This document shows, piece by piece, positions 5,124 to 12,212 of a stretch of 30,166 bases of DNA. The stretch's first letter is position 1. The number at the start of each line of letters is the position of its first letter. The notes under the pieces were generated by a model, which made no database searches, was not told the origin of the DNA, and worked only from the letters and a program-made list of their open reading frames with translations. Source of the stretch: a virus; the IMG/VR virus record IMGVR_UViG_3300028388_002122, positions 1-30,166 of that record; one strand, given 5' to 3'. The position numbers and the translations under genes were made by a program.

Positions 5124-6029
5124 ATGTCTTTTGCAAATCTCAAGCGTAATCGCAACTCTATCTCCGATCTAGTATCCGCTGCAAGCGCAGACAATGGACC
5201 CAAAGACACCAAGTCTTATGTTGACGAGCGTCAATGGAAGCCCACTGTCGATAAGGCTGGTAACGGCTATGCTGTGATTCGTTTTCTCCCCGCCGCTGAA
5301 GGTAATGAACTGCCCTGGGTTCGTTACTGGGATCACGGCTTTAAAGGTCCGACCGGTCAATGGTACATTGAGCGCTCGCTCACTTCTATCGGTCAGCAAG
5401 ATCCTGTCTCTGAAGCAAACTCTAAACTTTGGAACAGCGGTAATGAAGACGACAAACAAACTGTGCGTGAGCGCAAGCGTCGTCTGCACTATGTTGCAAA
5501 CATTCTGGTCGAATCTGATCCTGCAAATCCTGCAAACGAAGGTAAGGTGTTTCTTTACACCTTCGGTAAGAAAATCTTTGACAAGATCATGGATGTAATG
5601 CAGCCTCAGTTTGCTGACGAAGCGCCTGTAAATCCCTTTGACTTCTGGGAAGGTGCGTCGTTCAAACTGAAGATTCGTAATGTCGAAGGTTATCGTAATT
5701 ACGACAAGTCTGAGTTTGCGTCGCAGTCTGCTCTATTCGGCGGTGATGATTCACAACTTGAGCAAGTCTATGAAGGGCTGCACGATCTAAACGAGTTTAC
5801 GGATCCTGCGAACTACAAGACCTATGATGAACTGAAAGCCCGTCTTGCATTGGTGCTCGGTGAGTCTGCTCCTCGTACAGTTCGCGAACAAATCAGCATG
5901 GAGACTCAAAGCGATCCTGCACCTATGCGCGCAGCGCCAGCACCTGCAGTACCTGCTGTTGATCAAGGTGAAGACATGGAAGAGGAAGATACGCTTTCTT
6001 ACTTTGCTAAACTTGCTGCTGAAGACTAA
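5124..6029 (+). CDS. 32: gp32 single-stranded DNA-binding protein
   Basis: 301 residues. The start at 5124 (MSFANLKRNR) is chosen over the upstream in-frame GTG at 5100, because AAGGAAA lies 8 bases before it and the short basic N-terminus matches gp32's cooperativity domain. The core has IRFLPAAEGNELPWVRYWDHGF, LTSIGQQDPVSEANSKLWN and VFLYTFGKKIFDKI, hallmarks of marine gp32. The C-terminus is acidic (GEDMEEEDTLSYFAKLAAED), the partner-binding tail. The protein has no cysteine, so the zinc site of T4 gp32 (one His, three Cys) is absent. It coats ssDNA in replication, recombination and repair. A strong terminator follows directly. Confidence 0.92.
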   Translation: MSFANLKRNRNSISDLVSAASADNGPKDTKSYVDERQWKPTVDKAGNGYAVIRFLPAAEGNELPWVRYWDHGFKGPTGQWYIERSLTSIGQQDPVSEANSKLWNSGNEDDKQTVRERKRRLHYVANILVESDPANPANEGKVFLYTFGKKIFDKIMDVMQPQFADEAPVNPFDFWEGASFKLKIRNVEGYRNYDKSEFASQSALFGGDDSQLEQVYEGLHDLNEFTDPANYKTYDELKARLALVLGESAPRTVREQISMETQSDPAPMRAAPAPAVPAVDQGEDMEEEDTLSYFAKLAAED

Positions 6030-6042
6030 TTCAGTTTACGCG

Positions 6043-6069
6043 AAAAGGGCGCTTCGGCGCCCTTTTTTT
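6043..6069. terminator. Rho-independent terminator shared by gp32 and the opposing late operon
   Basis: AAAAGGGCGC (6043-6052), a TTCG tetraloop (6053-6056) and GCGCCC followed by seven T (6057-6069). The GC-rich stem with a UUCG-type loop is very stable. In the + direction the U tract is ideal. In the - direction the stem is followed by four U, so it can also stop the operon ending at 6068. The stop codon of the - strand gene lies within the T tract. Confidence 0.9.
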
Positions 6070-7639
6070 ATGCTCCAGAATAAGCGTCTGCGCGCGTACC
6101 GTTAGAGTTTGTTGGTGATGGCATTGCGCCATTGTCAATCGTGCTTGTCTGGTTGCTGACGGTTGTCGGTGCGTTCGTATTGTTCACGATGGTAACATTA
6201 CCACCGCCTGCTGCACCAGCAGCATCCATAGTCCCTCTTTCAATCGCTTGCCCGATAGGAATTTCTGCGACTTGACTCATTGCACTGCTAATCTGTGAGA
6301 TAGGTGCTGCCTTGAGCCCTTGCCCAAAATCTACCTCATCATAGCCGTCAAAGAATCCTTCGCCAATCTTACCACCATTCCACATCTTATCAAAGATAGG
6401 AATTGCAAACGCAACTGCTTTTCCTAGTTCTTCGATATTATCTTTGAAGTCGTCCATGTCTGCATTGGCAATTTTGTCAATGCCGTCGCCAAGTTGAAAC
6501 AGAGAGGTTGACAAAGCATCAAAGCCAGCAAGGTTTGCAATATCAATTTCAGAGAGAAGTTTTAGATCATCTGCGATTCTTTCGAAAACGCTAGGTGCAT
6601 TATCGTCAGTGAAGATACTAGAAATGAAGTTGCCTAGATTGCCTACAAACTCGCCTGCGGTGAGTGCTGCAATGCCGGCGGCGACAGAAGCAGCAGCAGG
6701 GCCAAATCCAACCAGTTTCATCATGTCAATGTCGTCGCTTGACAACGCAGCCAATCCTGTGCCAAGATTGACCATAATGTCTCGCATTCCCGAGCCGTCT
6801 GCTCCTATTGCACTTGCAAGTGCACCAAAGCCAGCAAACGCAGTGAAGAATGCGCCCAAGCCAACACCGAGTAAGCCAAGCCCTGTCGCTGCAGGTCCTG
6901 CTAAGCCTGTGGCTCCTAGTATCCCACCTGCTGCTAACAAGCCACCAAACGCCGCCAGATCGCGCCCAGCGAACGCTCCGAGACCTTCTGCTATGTTGAC
7001 CATGATATTTTTTAACGCGACACCATCAGCATTCAGATAACTTGCTGCAGCATCACCCGCTGCTAGTCCTGCAAAGAACCCACCAATGCCTGCGCCTAGT
7101 GCAAACATACCGAAGCCCGCTTTCATAGAACGCCCTGGTCCAAACAGCGCACCCATAGCACCACCAGCCGCTAGAAGCCCACCTACTTTTAGAAGACCTT
7201 CAGTGTTCATTTCAGCAAAGCCGTCGGTCAATGTTTTCATAACACTGGTAAGTTTTGTGAGGTCAGTGTCCATCCATGTCAGTGCTTTATCGCCTGCTGC
7301 TAGCCCTGCAAAGAATCCACCAATACCAAAACCCAGTGCAGCCATACCGACGCCAATGCCAGCGCCAGTACCTGCTATTTTGCCAAACGAACTTGCGAAA
7401 CTTCCTTCTTGAGGAGCAATCGCAGATGCGGGATCATCTGGTCCAGGTATGGGCGCTCTCGACTCTCTACGGGCTTCTTCTTCTCTTGCTCTTTGTCGGC
7501 GCATTTCAATAAAGAAATCACGAAACCTTTGATTGGTATCAATCTCGGTTGCGTACTGTTCTTTTTGTAATGCTTGAATATCCTGAAGATACTCAGCATT
7601 GAGTAGATTGGATTCTACAATGTCATCCAGAGTTGCCAT
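6068..7639 (-). CDS. Probable tail tape-measure/hub protein (gp29-like role)
   Basis: 523 residues. Residues 1-80 are charged and helical (QRFRDFFIEMRRQRAREEE). From about 87 to 335 the protein is Gly/Ala-rich and hydrophobic with imperfect repeats of about 75-80 residues: GIGGFFAGLAAGD occurs at 105-117 and 184-196, with a related GLGAFFTAFAG near 260, and GGLLAAGG occurs twice. The C-terminus is Asn/Thr/Ser-rich (NVTIVNNTNAPTTVS). Such glycine-rich hydrophobic middle parts are typical of tape measures, and the length is near T4 gp29 (590 aa). It follows gp26 and a gp51-like frame, which in T4 are neighbours of gene 29. The start overlaps the gp51-like frame by 17 bases. Assignment by context and composition, not by sequence match. 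Confidence 0.6.
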   Translation of the reverse strand: MATLDDIVESNLLNAEYLQDIQALQKEQYATEIDTNQRFRDFFIEMRRQRAREEEARRESRAPIPGPDDPASAIAPQEGSFASSFGKIAGTGAGIGVGMAALGFGIGGFFAGLAAGDKALTWMDTDLTKLTSVMKTLTDGFAEMNTEGLLKVGGLLAAGGAMGALFGPGRSMKAGFGMFALGAGIGGFFAGLAAGDAAASYLNADGVALKNIMVNIAEGLGAFAGRDLAAFGGLLAAGGILGATGLAGPAATGLGLLGVGLGAFFTAFAGFGALASAIGADGSGMRDIMVNLGTGLAALSSDDIDMMKLVGFGPAAASVAAGIAALTAGEFVGNLGNFISSIFTDDNAPSVFERIADDLKLLSEIDIANLAGFDALSTSLFQLGDGIDKIANADMDDFKDNIEELGKAVAFAIPIFDKMWNGGKIGEGFFDGYDEVDFGQGLKAAPISQISSAMSQVAEIPIGQAIERGTMDAAGAAGGGNVTIVNNTNAPTTVSNQTSTIDNGAMPSPTNSNGTRADAYSGA

Positions 7640-7814
7640 GCGATTCTCTCAGTTGCTTCTCTTCTTCTAGCGCTTGTAAGAGCAAGATTAGATGAACCTC
7701 TTTCTCCCAAGGCATCATCATTTCTAGTTCTGTTAATGAGTATTTATGATGCCTCGACAACAAAAAACTCGTTTTATAATGATTCGCTAGAGTTTCATGT
7801 GAGAGGCATACTAA
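7623..7814 (-). CDS. gp51-like -1 frame extension of gp26 (tail assembly chaperone)
   Basis: In the -1 frame relative to gp26, the reading frame from the gp26 stop region stays open for 63 codons to TGA 7623-7625. It encodes KYSLTELEMMMPWEKEVHLI followed by LLLQALEEEKQ. This Y-S-L-x-E-L-E-x-M-x-P-W-E pattern and Glu-rich end are typical of the downstream partner in phage tail-assembly chaperone pairs and of small gp51-like proteins. There is no ATG before the conserved part; the only ATGs are the three Met codons inside it, so normal initiation would remove the conserved front (a TTG is possible). Expression by frameshift from gp26 would give a product of about 293 residues. It overlaps the tape-measure-like start. 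Confidence 0.55.
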   Translation of the reverse strand, partial: LVCLSHETLANHYKTSFLLSRHHKYSLTELEMMMPWEKEVHLILLLQALEEEKQLRESHGNSG

Positions 7815-7820
7815 AAAAAA
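7765..7820 (-). other. Candidate -1 frameshift signal: T7 slippery run plus downstream hairpin
   Basis: On the - strand gp26 ends GAT TTT TTT TAG. The heptamer T TTT TTT (7820-7814) fits the X XXY YYZ rule, and a slip of -1 enters the gp51-like frame at TTA. About 18 bases further, AAACTC (7795-7790) can pair with GAGTTT (7770-7765), a 6-bp stem with a 19-base loop that could stimulate slipping. The stop codon directly after the run is also typical of such sites. Confidence 0.5.
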
Positions 7821-8503
7821 TCTTGAATGCCTCTTAGTTCAATGTGCGTATGCTCACCACACTTAGTACAGTCGAAGTCAATATCACAAGCAACCTTAGG
7901 AATGTCGAACAGAAAACTGCTGACCTTCTTGAACTGCTCACGCGTCATCGACTCTAAGAATCTACGGATACTGTCTTCTGTTTCGTCTTCGATATCAATT
8001 CTTTCTTCGTCTACGAAGACTGCTTCAAGGCTGCTTGCAAGAATGTTGAAGCCCATTTCACCTTCGTCGTCAACATCTTTTAAATCCATGTAACTGGGAT
8101 AGCGCATCTGCACAGAAATCTTTTCATCAAGGTCGATGATGTTATTGCGAGGTGCGGATTCACATCTGATATCATCAAGATTCAATTCGTATGGGTTTTC
8201 ATGCTCACAAGATTTGCACTTGATATTAAGATTAGCCTTCTCACCAACAGACTTTGCGCGCAGTTTGATGAAAAGATATTCTAGATCAAAGGTAGTGAGT
8301 TTCGAAACATCAACATTATTGCTTACGCATGCACTGACAGTATCTATGACCGCATCCATAATCTGCACAGTGTCTTTGGACTCTGCAGCCATCATGAGAA
8401 CTTTTTCTTCTTTTACCAGATAGGGGCGAAACTTAATTTTCTTACCCGTAGATGGTAGGGTCAATTCATACTTCGGCAATTCATTCAAAGTCGGTAAAGA
8501 CAT
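7811..8503 (-). CDS. 26: gp26-like baseplate hub / tail assembly protein
   Basis: 230 residues. It starts MSLPTLNELPKYELTLPSTG, continues KKIKFRPYLVKEEKVLMMA and has a Cys pair CKSCEHENPY, a second pair CTKCGEHTHIELRG, and ends IQDFF. This arrangement, an N-terminal strand region followed by KEEKxLxxA and paired CxxC zinc ribbons, is that of the T4 gp26 family (T4_baseplate). In T4, gp26 takes part in hub assembly. RBS TGGAG precedes the start. The last codons form a run of eight T, see the frameshift entry. It lies directly upstream of the gp51-like frame and the tape-measure-like gene. Confidence 0.8.
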   Translation of the reverse strand: MSLPTLNELPKYELTLPSTGKKIKFRPYLVKEEKVLMMAAESKDTVQIMDAVIDTVSACVSNNVDVSKLTTFDLEYLFIKLRAKSVGEKANLNIKCKSCEHENPYELNLDDIRCESAPRNNIIDLDEKISVQMRYPSYMDLKDVDDEGEMGFNILASSLEAVFVDEERIDIEDETEDSIRRFLESMTREQFKKVSSFLFDIPKVACDIDFDCTKCGEHTHIELRGIQDFF

Positions 8504-8516
8504 TATTTAATCTCCA

Positions 8517-9200
8517 TTAAATATTAGCGGCTACTGCTCCAACAATTCCTGCTAGTGCATTCTTAACTTTGTTCAGAGGTGTTAGTTTTTCACCTGTCCA
8601 ATGCTGATACGAAAACTCTACAGTAATAGTGCTGATTTCGTTTGTAGCACCATCAGAAAATGTTTCGTTTGTTACACTGATAGGATATGCTCTATCCAGA
8701 ATCCAACGATAGTTTTTTTGAAGTTGTGTTCCTATATCTAAGTCGAAACTTAAATTAATAGGACCAAAGTTGATATCTTTGTTATAAACCGGATAACTCA
8801 CGCCCTTTTCAAGTTGATAGATTTCAATCTTTCGGCAGTACGAATCTGGATAACTTGCTTCATAACGCCCTTCAATATCATCATAGCGATTGAGCGCTGC
8901 TCGCTGCCATGCTTCGAAATACTCTCTCGCACCCTGGTCGTTCAACACACGAAAAGTCATACTGATCGAAGGGTTGACAAATCCATAAACCACATCTTGC
9001 TTGACAACGCCTAGTTCACGCTGTACAGTAGAAAGTTGTCTTGACGGTAAAGTCACGCTGGTGCATAACACACCATACTCATACGCATTCTGTTCTCTAA
9101 GAATAGAAGGCAGATACACATAGTAAAGATTTGTGCGAGCAAGCCCACGCCCATTTGTGACAATTGACTTTAACTCTTCTACTGTTCCTGACCTAAGCAT
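8517..9200 (-). CDS. Tail tube-like protein (gp19/gp54 family)
   Basis: 227 residues. It contains LCTSVTLPSRQLSTVQRELG and later VVKQDVVYGFVNPSISMTFR, then FEAWQRAALN. Polarised strands at the end (STITVEFSYQHWTGE) complete a tail-tube fold. T4 gp19 (tube) and gp54 (tube initiator on the baseplate) share this fold; which one this gene replaces is not certain. The position between hub assembly genes favours a baseplate-associated tube protein (gp54-like) over the main tube, which usually lies beside the sheath gene. Its start overlaps the previous stop by 8 bases, with GGAG upstream. Confidence 0.6.
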   Translation of the reverse strand: MLRSGTVEELKSIVTNGRGLARTNLYYVYLPSILREQNAYEYGVLCTSVTLPSRQLSTVQRELGVVKQDVVYGFVNPSISMTFRVLNDQGAREYFEAWQRAALNRYDDIEGRYEASYPDSYCRKIEIYQLEKGVSYPVYNKDINFGPINLSFDLDIGTQLQKNYRWILDRAYPISVTNETFSDGATNEISTITVEFSYQHWTGEKLTPLNKVKNALAGIVGAVAANI

Positions 9201-9783
9201 TCATTATTCTCCGAGAGTCTTTATAAACTTGAGAAGCAGTTCCTTTTTGCCATTGAGCAACAGGCAAGAATGTTGCAATCTCCCACTCAGGTGGTGGAAT
9301 GTATGCAAGTCGCCCTTCGACCTGACTAGTCAAGTAATGCTTAAAACAGGGCTTGAAGTATTTGAACTTTGCTGCTCTGTTCAAAAACTCATATGAGACT
9401 TCGAACTTAGTAGTCTCATTATACTTCTTGTTGTTTGTAATATCGATTAAATTGTCGAGAAACTTAGCGCGAAGAGGTATGGGCAGATAGTGTACATTCA
9501 TACCATAGAAACCTTTCGGCGCTGGACCGATGGCGATGATCAACGGAAACGCATCCCAATAAGGCAGTGTGTCACGATGCTTCGCATCATAGAAAAACAT
9601 GTACATCGAACCAGAAGCAGAGCGTGCTTTTTTCTGAATGGGATCTTCATTCATCAATGCGCGACGATTGATGTTACGCATGTTCTGTACTTTACGACGA
9701 AACCACTCGCGCGACTCTCTAGTCCGCGGTGTAATACCAGCACGGAATGCTTCTAGTTCTACTGTCTGAAAAAGATTGCTCAT
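9193..9783 (-). CDS. Conserved T4-like phage protein, probable virion assembly role
   Basis: 196 residues, starting MSNLFQTVELEAFRAGITPR. Motifs: SREWFRRKVQNMRNINRRAL, SGSMYMFFYDAKHRDTLPYW, FPLIIAIG, GFYGMNVHYLPIPLRAKFLD and FKYFKPCFKHYLTSQVEGR, ending PPEWEIATFLPVAQWQKGT. I recall this architecture from T4-like cyanophages and pelagiphages, where it occurs near tail and head-completion genes without a proven function. Very basic and aromatic, so DNA or protein binding in the virion is possible. No Shine-Dalgarno is evident. Not assigned to a T4 gene. Confidence 0.6.
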   Translation of the reverse strand: MSNLFQTVELEAFRAGITPRTRESREWFRRKVQNMRNINRRALMNEDPIQKKARSASGSMYMFFYDAKHRDTLPYWDAFPLIIAIGPAPKGFYGMNVHYLPIPLRAKFLDNLIDITNNKKYNETTKFEVSYEFLNRAAKFKYFKPCFKHYLTSQVEGRLAYIPPPEWEIATFLPVAQWQKGTASQVYKDSRRIMNA

Positions 9784-9792
9784 GATTTTTAT

Positions 9793-10506
9793 TTATCTAA
9801 ATTTTCTTTGTTCAATTGTTTTTCTAATCCTTTCTTTTTGCTCTTCGGTTCGATTTATTGAAATGCCACCAACAAAAACTCTGAACGACTCTGCTTGCGT
9901 ATAATTGTGATTCTTAATATACACATCAGGAAATGCTTGAAACCACCCATTCTCACAAGGCTGTAATAATCTCTTTTCGTATAGTTCGAAAACTCTAGGA
10001 GAAGAAAATAGGTGTCTTTTATGAAAAATTAACAGGTCCGCTAATTGATTATTGGTCATTGTCTTTTCGATTTTATTTTTCCAATAAGAATTATCGCCTA
10101 TTTCAGCATCACCACAACTTATTCCAAAAACAAAATTTCTTTCGTAACATTTTTTAACTTCTGAAATCCAATCAATCTCGGTATTAATAGTCACATCATA
10201 TCTGCATCTAACTATCATGTCATATTCTTTTGGAACATCAAGCGTTAGTTGTAGAGCGTGACCAATTATTTGTTTATATCCTTGCCTTGTTTTTTCTTTT
10301 ATCCACTCATACTTTATACTGTTCGCACCTCGTTCCAAATAATCAGATTCTGGCTCTTGGTAGATAGTATATTTTTCGCCCTCTATTTCATGACCTCGCC
10401 ATGTGCTGAAAAAGAAATCATAATCGGGGAAAACTTTACGATATTCCGCTATATTTTCTTTGTAATTGCCGCGAGGCAGACCAGAAAAACATACAGCGAC
10501 TTTCAT
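9793..10506 (-). CDS. Putative glycosyltransferase-like protein, probably acquired
   Basis: 237 residues. It begins MKVAVCFSGLPRGNYKENI, and has DYDFFFSTWRG, then EYDMIVRCRYDVTIN. A start of the type VCxSGxPR plus a (I/V)RxRYD motif is typical of a group of glycosyltransferase-like enzymes in surface polysaccharide loci and in phages; the RYD aspartate may serve in nucleotide-sugar binding. Its DNA is visibly more AT-rich than the structural genes beside it and it has no structural-protein features, so it looks like a moron gene inserted between gp4 and the tail genes. It overlaps gp4 (ATGA). Target could be the phage particle or the host surface. Confidence 0.45.
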   Translation of the reverse strand: MKVAVCFSGLPRGNYKENIAEYRKVFPDYDFFFSTWRGHEIEGEKYTIYQEPESDYLERGANSIKYEWIKEKTRQGYKQIIGHALQLTLDVPKEYDMIVRCRYDVTINTEIDWISEVKKCYERNFVFGISCGDAEIGDNSYWKNKIEKTMTNNQLADLLIFHKRHLFSSPRVFELYEKRLLQPCENGWFQAFPDVYIKNHNYTQAESFRVFVGGISINRTEEQKERIRKTIEQRKFR

Positions 10507-10979
10507 ATTTTTTTTCTACGAAAAGGTTTTAATGGCTTGATAGATTTAGGCATGATGCCCTTGCTCTCAAGTTCTTTTTCTGTCCAAATCTCAAAGCCCC
10601 AACCCTGATCTTTCGCATATTCTTTAGCGGCTTCCCATTTATTTATATTCTTAATGTAGGTATAACCTTCAACAATGTAGCGTTTTGTTCTACGATTACC
10701 AGTCGGTGGTGACAACTCTTTTGCTGGTTTGATTTCGACAAGCACAGTCTCACCCGATTCATACACAATTTTTAAATCCACGAAATATCGATGAATCTTC
10801 TTATCGACTTCATATAGATATGGTATGACGACCTCTTCGCTAGACCAGTATTTCACTTTAGGGTTTTCATCACACCACTTGAAGCAGTGCCTCTCCCACA
10901 TAGAACGGTAGATCACATTACGAGGATCGCCTTTATACTTGGCTGGATTCTTAACTTTGTATTTGCCTTTGTATGTCAT
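10503..10979 (-). CDS. 4: gp4-like head completion protein
   Basis: 158 residues. It starts MTYKGKYKVKNPAKYKGDPR, continues NVIYRSMWERHCFKWCDENP, then EEVVIPY, HRYFVDLKI and VLVEIKPAKE. This is the T4 gp4 (gp50/gp65) head completion family, which has a TnsA/restriction-like nuclease fold; candidate active-site residues are Glu29, Asp68 and Glu82-x-Lys84, all present. It acts on filled heads before tail joining. First gene of the - strand late operon, 33 bases behind the expected start of a late transcript. It ends in a Lys/Arg-rich tail. Confidence 0.88.
   Translation of the reverse strand: MTYKGKYKVKNPAKYKGDPRNVIYRSMWERHCFKWCDENPKVKYWSSEEVVIPYLYEVDKKIHRYFVDLKIVYESGETVLVEIKPAKELSPPTGNRRTKRYIVEGYTYIKNINKWEAAKEYAKDQGWGFEIWTEKELESKGIMPKSIKPLKPFRRKKI
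10640..10647 (-). promoter_or_regulatory. Internal late promoter candidate in gp4
   Basis: On the - strand an exact TATAAATA occurs inside gp4, about 134 bases before the start of the glycosyltransferase-like gene. It matches the T4-type late element used before several + strand genes here, and could boost the downstream genes. Its place in mid-gene makes a chance match possible. Confidence 0.35.
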
Positions 10980-10988
10980 GAAAAACTC

Positions 10989-10996
10989 TATAAATA
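10989..10996 (+). promoter_or_regulatory. T4-type late promoter for gp48 and the baseplate operon
   Basis: Exact TATAAATA. By T4 spacing, transcription starts near 11002, leaving a 32-base leader to the gp48 ATG at 11034. It lies in the divergent gap and is transcribed through by the opposing late promoter. Confidence 0.75.
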
Positions 10997-11017
10997 AAGA
11001 AACAATGATTCACCAAT

Positions 11018-11025
11018 TATTTAGA
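11018..11025 (-). promoter_or_regulatory. Late promoter for the - strand operon (gp4 to tape measure)
   Basis: TCTAAATA on the - strand, 7 of 8 matches to the late element. Expected start near 11012, with a leader of about 33 bases to the gp4 ATG at 10979, almost the same as the 32-base leader on the other strand. Confidence 0.5.
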
Positions 11026-11033
11026 GTGTTCTT

Positions 11034-12212
11034 ATGTCAAGTATTACAACCAACCTTCCTGATCAGGAGCCAGCAACGGCGACTGAAGAAAGAGAAATTG
11101 CTAATCGCAGAATTCCTGACAATGAGAATGTTGACGCAACAAGCCCTTCTCAAGAAGTTGTTGAAGAGGCAAGAAACTATCGTTATCCTCTGACGCTTTC
11201 AAAAAGTTATCCTGCTAGAATTATTTTCAAAGTGGTTAAAGTCGAAGGGGTAGATATTGCAGAAAAGATAGGCGATACTTATAAATCTGTTAGCGAAGGC
11301 TTTAAATCTCTTGTTGCTGAGATTCCTGGAGCAGATGAATTTGCACAGAAAATTACAGGCGAATCACTTACTGCATCTGTTTCTGACAAAAAGGTTGATG
11401 CGAAGACAAAGAAAGAAATAGAAAAAACTGAGAGCCAAGTAAAGCCTGTCCTTCAGTCTTATGAGAATCGTCAAGGTGGTATAACAATAGGCACTGTAAC
11501 TTTACCTCTCCAGCGCGATTTAAGATTTAGTGACAACGCACAGTACGAAACAGCGAATCTTGGTACCGTTGGCGGCGCGTTAGAGCAAGCGCTACAGGGT
11601 CAGAATCCATTTGCGGGCTTTAATTCAAATGGTCAGTTTGCAAGAACTGCATCCGCTCTCGCAGCATCTGCTGTAGCAAAGGGTGCGGGTGAAGTTGCTG
11701 GTGCTGCTATCGGTTCTGCGTTTGGTACCGCAGGTGCTGTTGTCGGTGCGTCTGCTCTAGGTGGTACACTAGAAGGTCTGTCTCCTGCAGTGCGAAACGC
11801 AACGCGAATTGCTACAGCACCTAATCAGCGCACACTCTTTCAACAAGTACAGATTCGTAGTTTTGCGTTTACTTTTAAAATGATTGCAAACAACCGTGAC
11901 GAAGCAAACGAAATTAAAAATATCGTAAAGTTCTTTCGTCAAGAATTATATCCCGAAAAGATTGTGCTAGGCGAATCTGGTCTTCCTCTTGCGTATAAAT
12001 TTCCGAACATGTTTGAGATTGATATTCGTAATCGATACGACGAAAATCCTTCGTTCAAGATCCAACGCTGCTACCTGCGCGATATTCAAACATCGTTCAA
12101 CTCAACCGCATCGGGCATGTACAGCGATGGTAATTTTGTCGAAGTTGACATTTCGCTTTCGTTCCAAGAAATCGTCGCCCTTGACAAACAGAAAGTGAGA
12201 GATGGTTACTAA
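11034..12212 (+). CDS. 48: gp48-like baseplate tail tube cap
   Basis: 392 residues. The N-terminus is acidic and flexible (1-50), followed by YPLTLSKSYPARIIFKVVKV. The middle is Ala/Gly-rich (about 190-255). The C-terminus holds FAFTFKMIANNRDEANEIKN, FFRQELYPEK, KFPNMFEIDI and QRCYLRDIQTSFNSTASGMY, then FVEVDISLSFQE. This C-terminal tube-like domain is characteristic of marine gp48, which caps the baseplate hub and starts the tail tube together with gp54. First gene behind a late promoter; its TAA shares a base with the ATG of gp53. Confidence 0.78.
   Translation: MSSITTNLPDQEPATATEEREIANRRIPDNENVDATSPSQEVVEEARNYRYPLTLSKSYPARIIFKVVKVEGVDIAEKIGDTYKSVSEGFKSLVAEIPGADEFAQKITGESLTASVSDKKVDAKTKKEIEKTESQVKPVLQSYENRQGGITIGTVTLPLQRDLRFSDNAQYETANLGTVGGALEQALQGQNPFAGFNSNGQFARTASALAASAVAKGAGEVAGAAIGSAFGTAGAVVGASALGGTLEGLSPAVRNATRIATAPNQRTLFQQVQIRSFAFTFKMIANNRDEANEIKNIVKFFRQELYPEKIVLGESGLPLAYKFPNMFEIDIRNRYDENPSFKIQRCYLRDIQTSFNSTASGMYSDGNFVEVDISLSFQEIVALDKQKVRDGY

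Noticed and set aside
6609-7412. Long Pro/Ala-rich open frames on the + strand
   Set aside because: They lie opposite the Gly/Ala-rich tape-measure-like gene, whose codon bias keeps the antisense frame open; low-complexity product and no RBS.
8504-8516. ATTAAATA just before the gp26 start (- strand)
   Set aside because: Directly adjacent to the ATG; the expected transcript would start inside the gene.
9790-9797. GATAAATA on the - strand as a late promoter
   Set aside because: The start would fall at about 9784, leaving no leader before the ATG at 9783; it overlaps the stop codon of the previous gene and is likely chance.
11994-12001. TATAAATT inside gp48 as a late promoter
   Set aside because: One mismatch, in mid-gene, with no gene start behind it.
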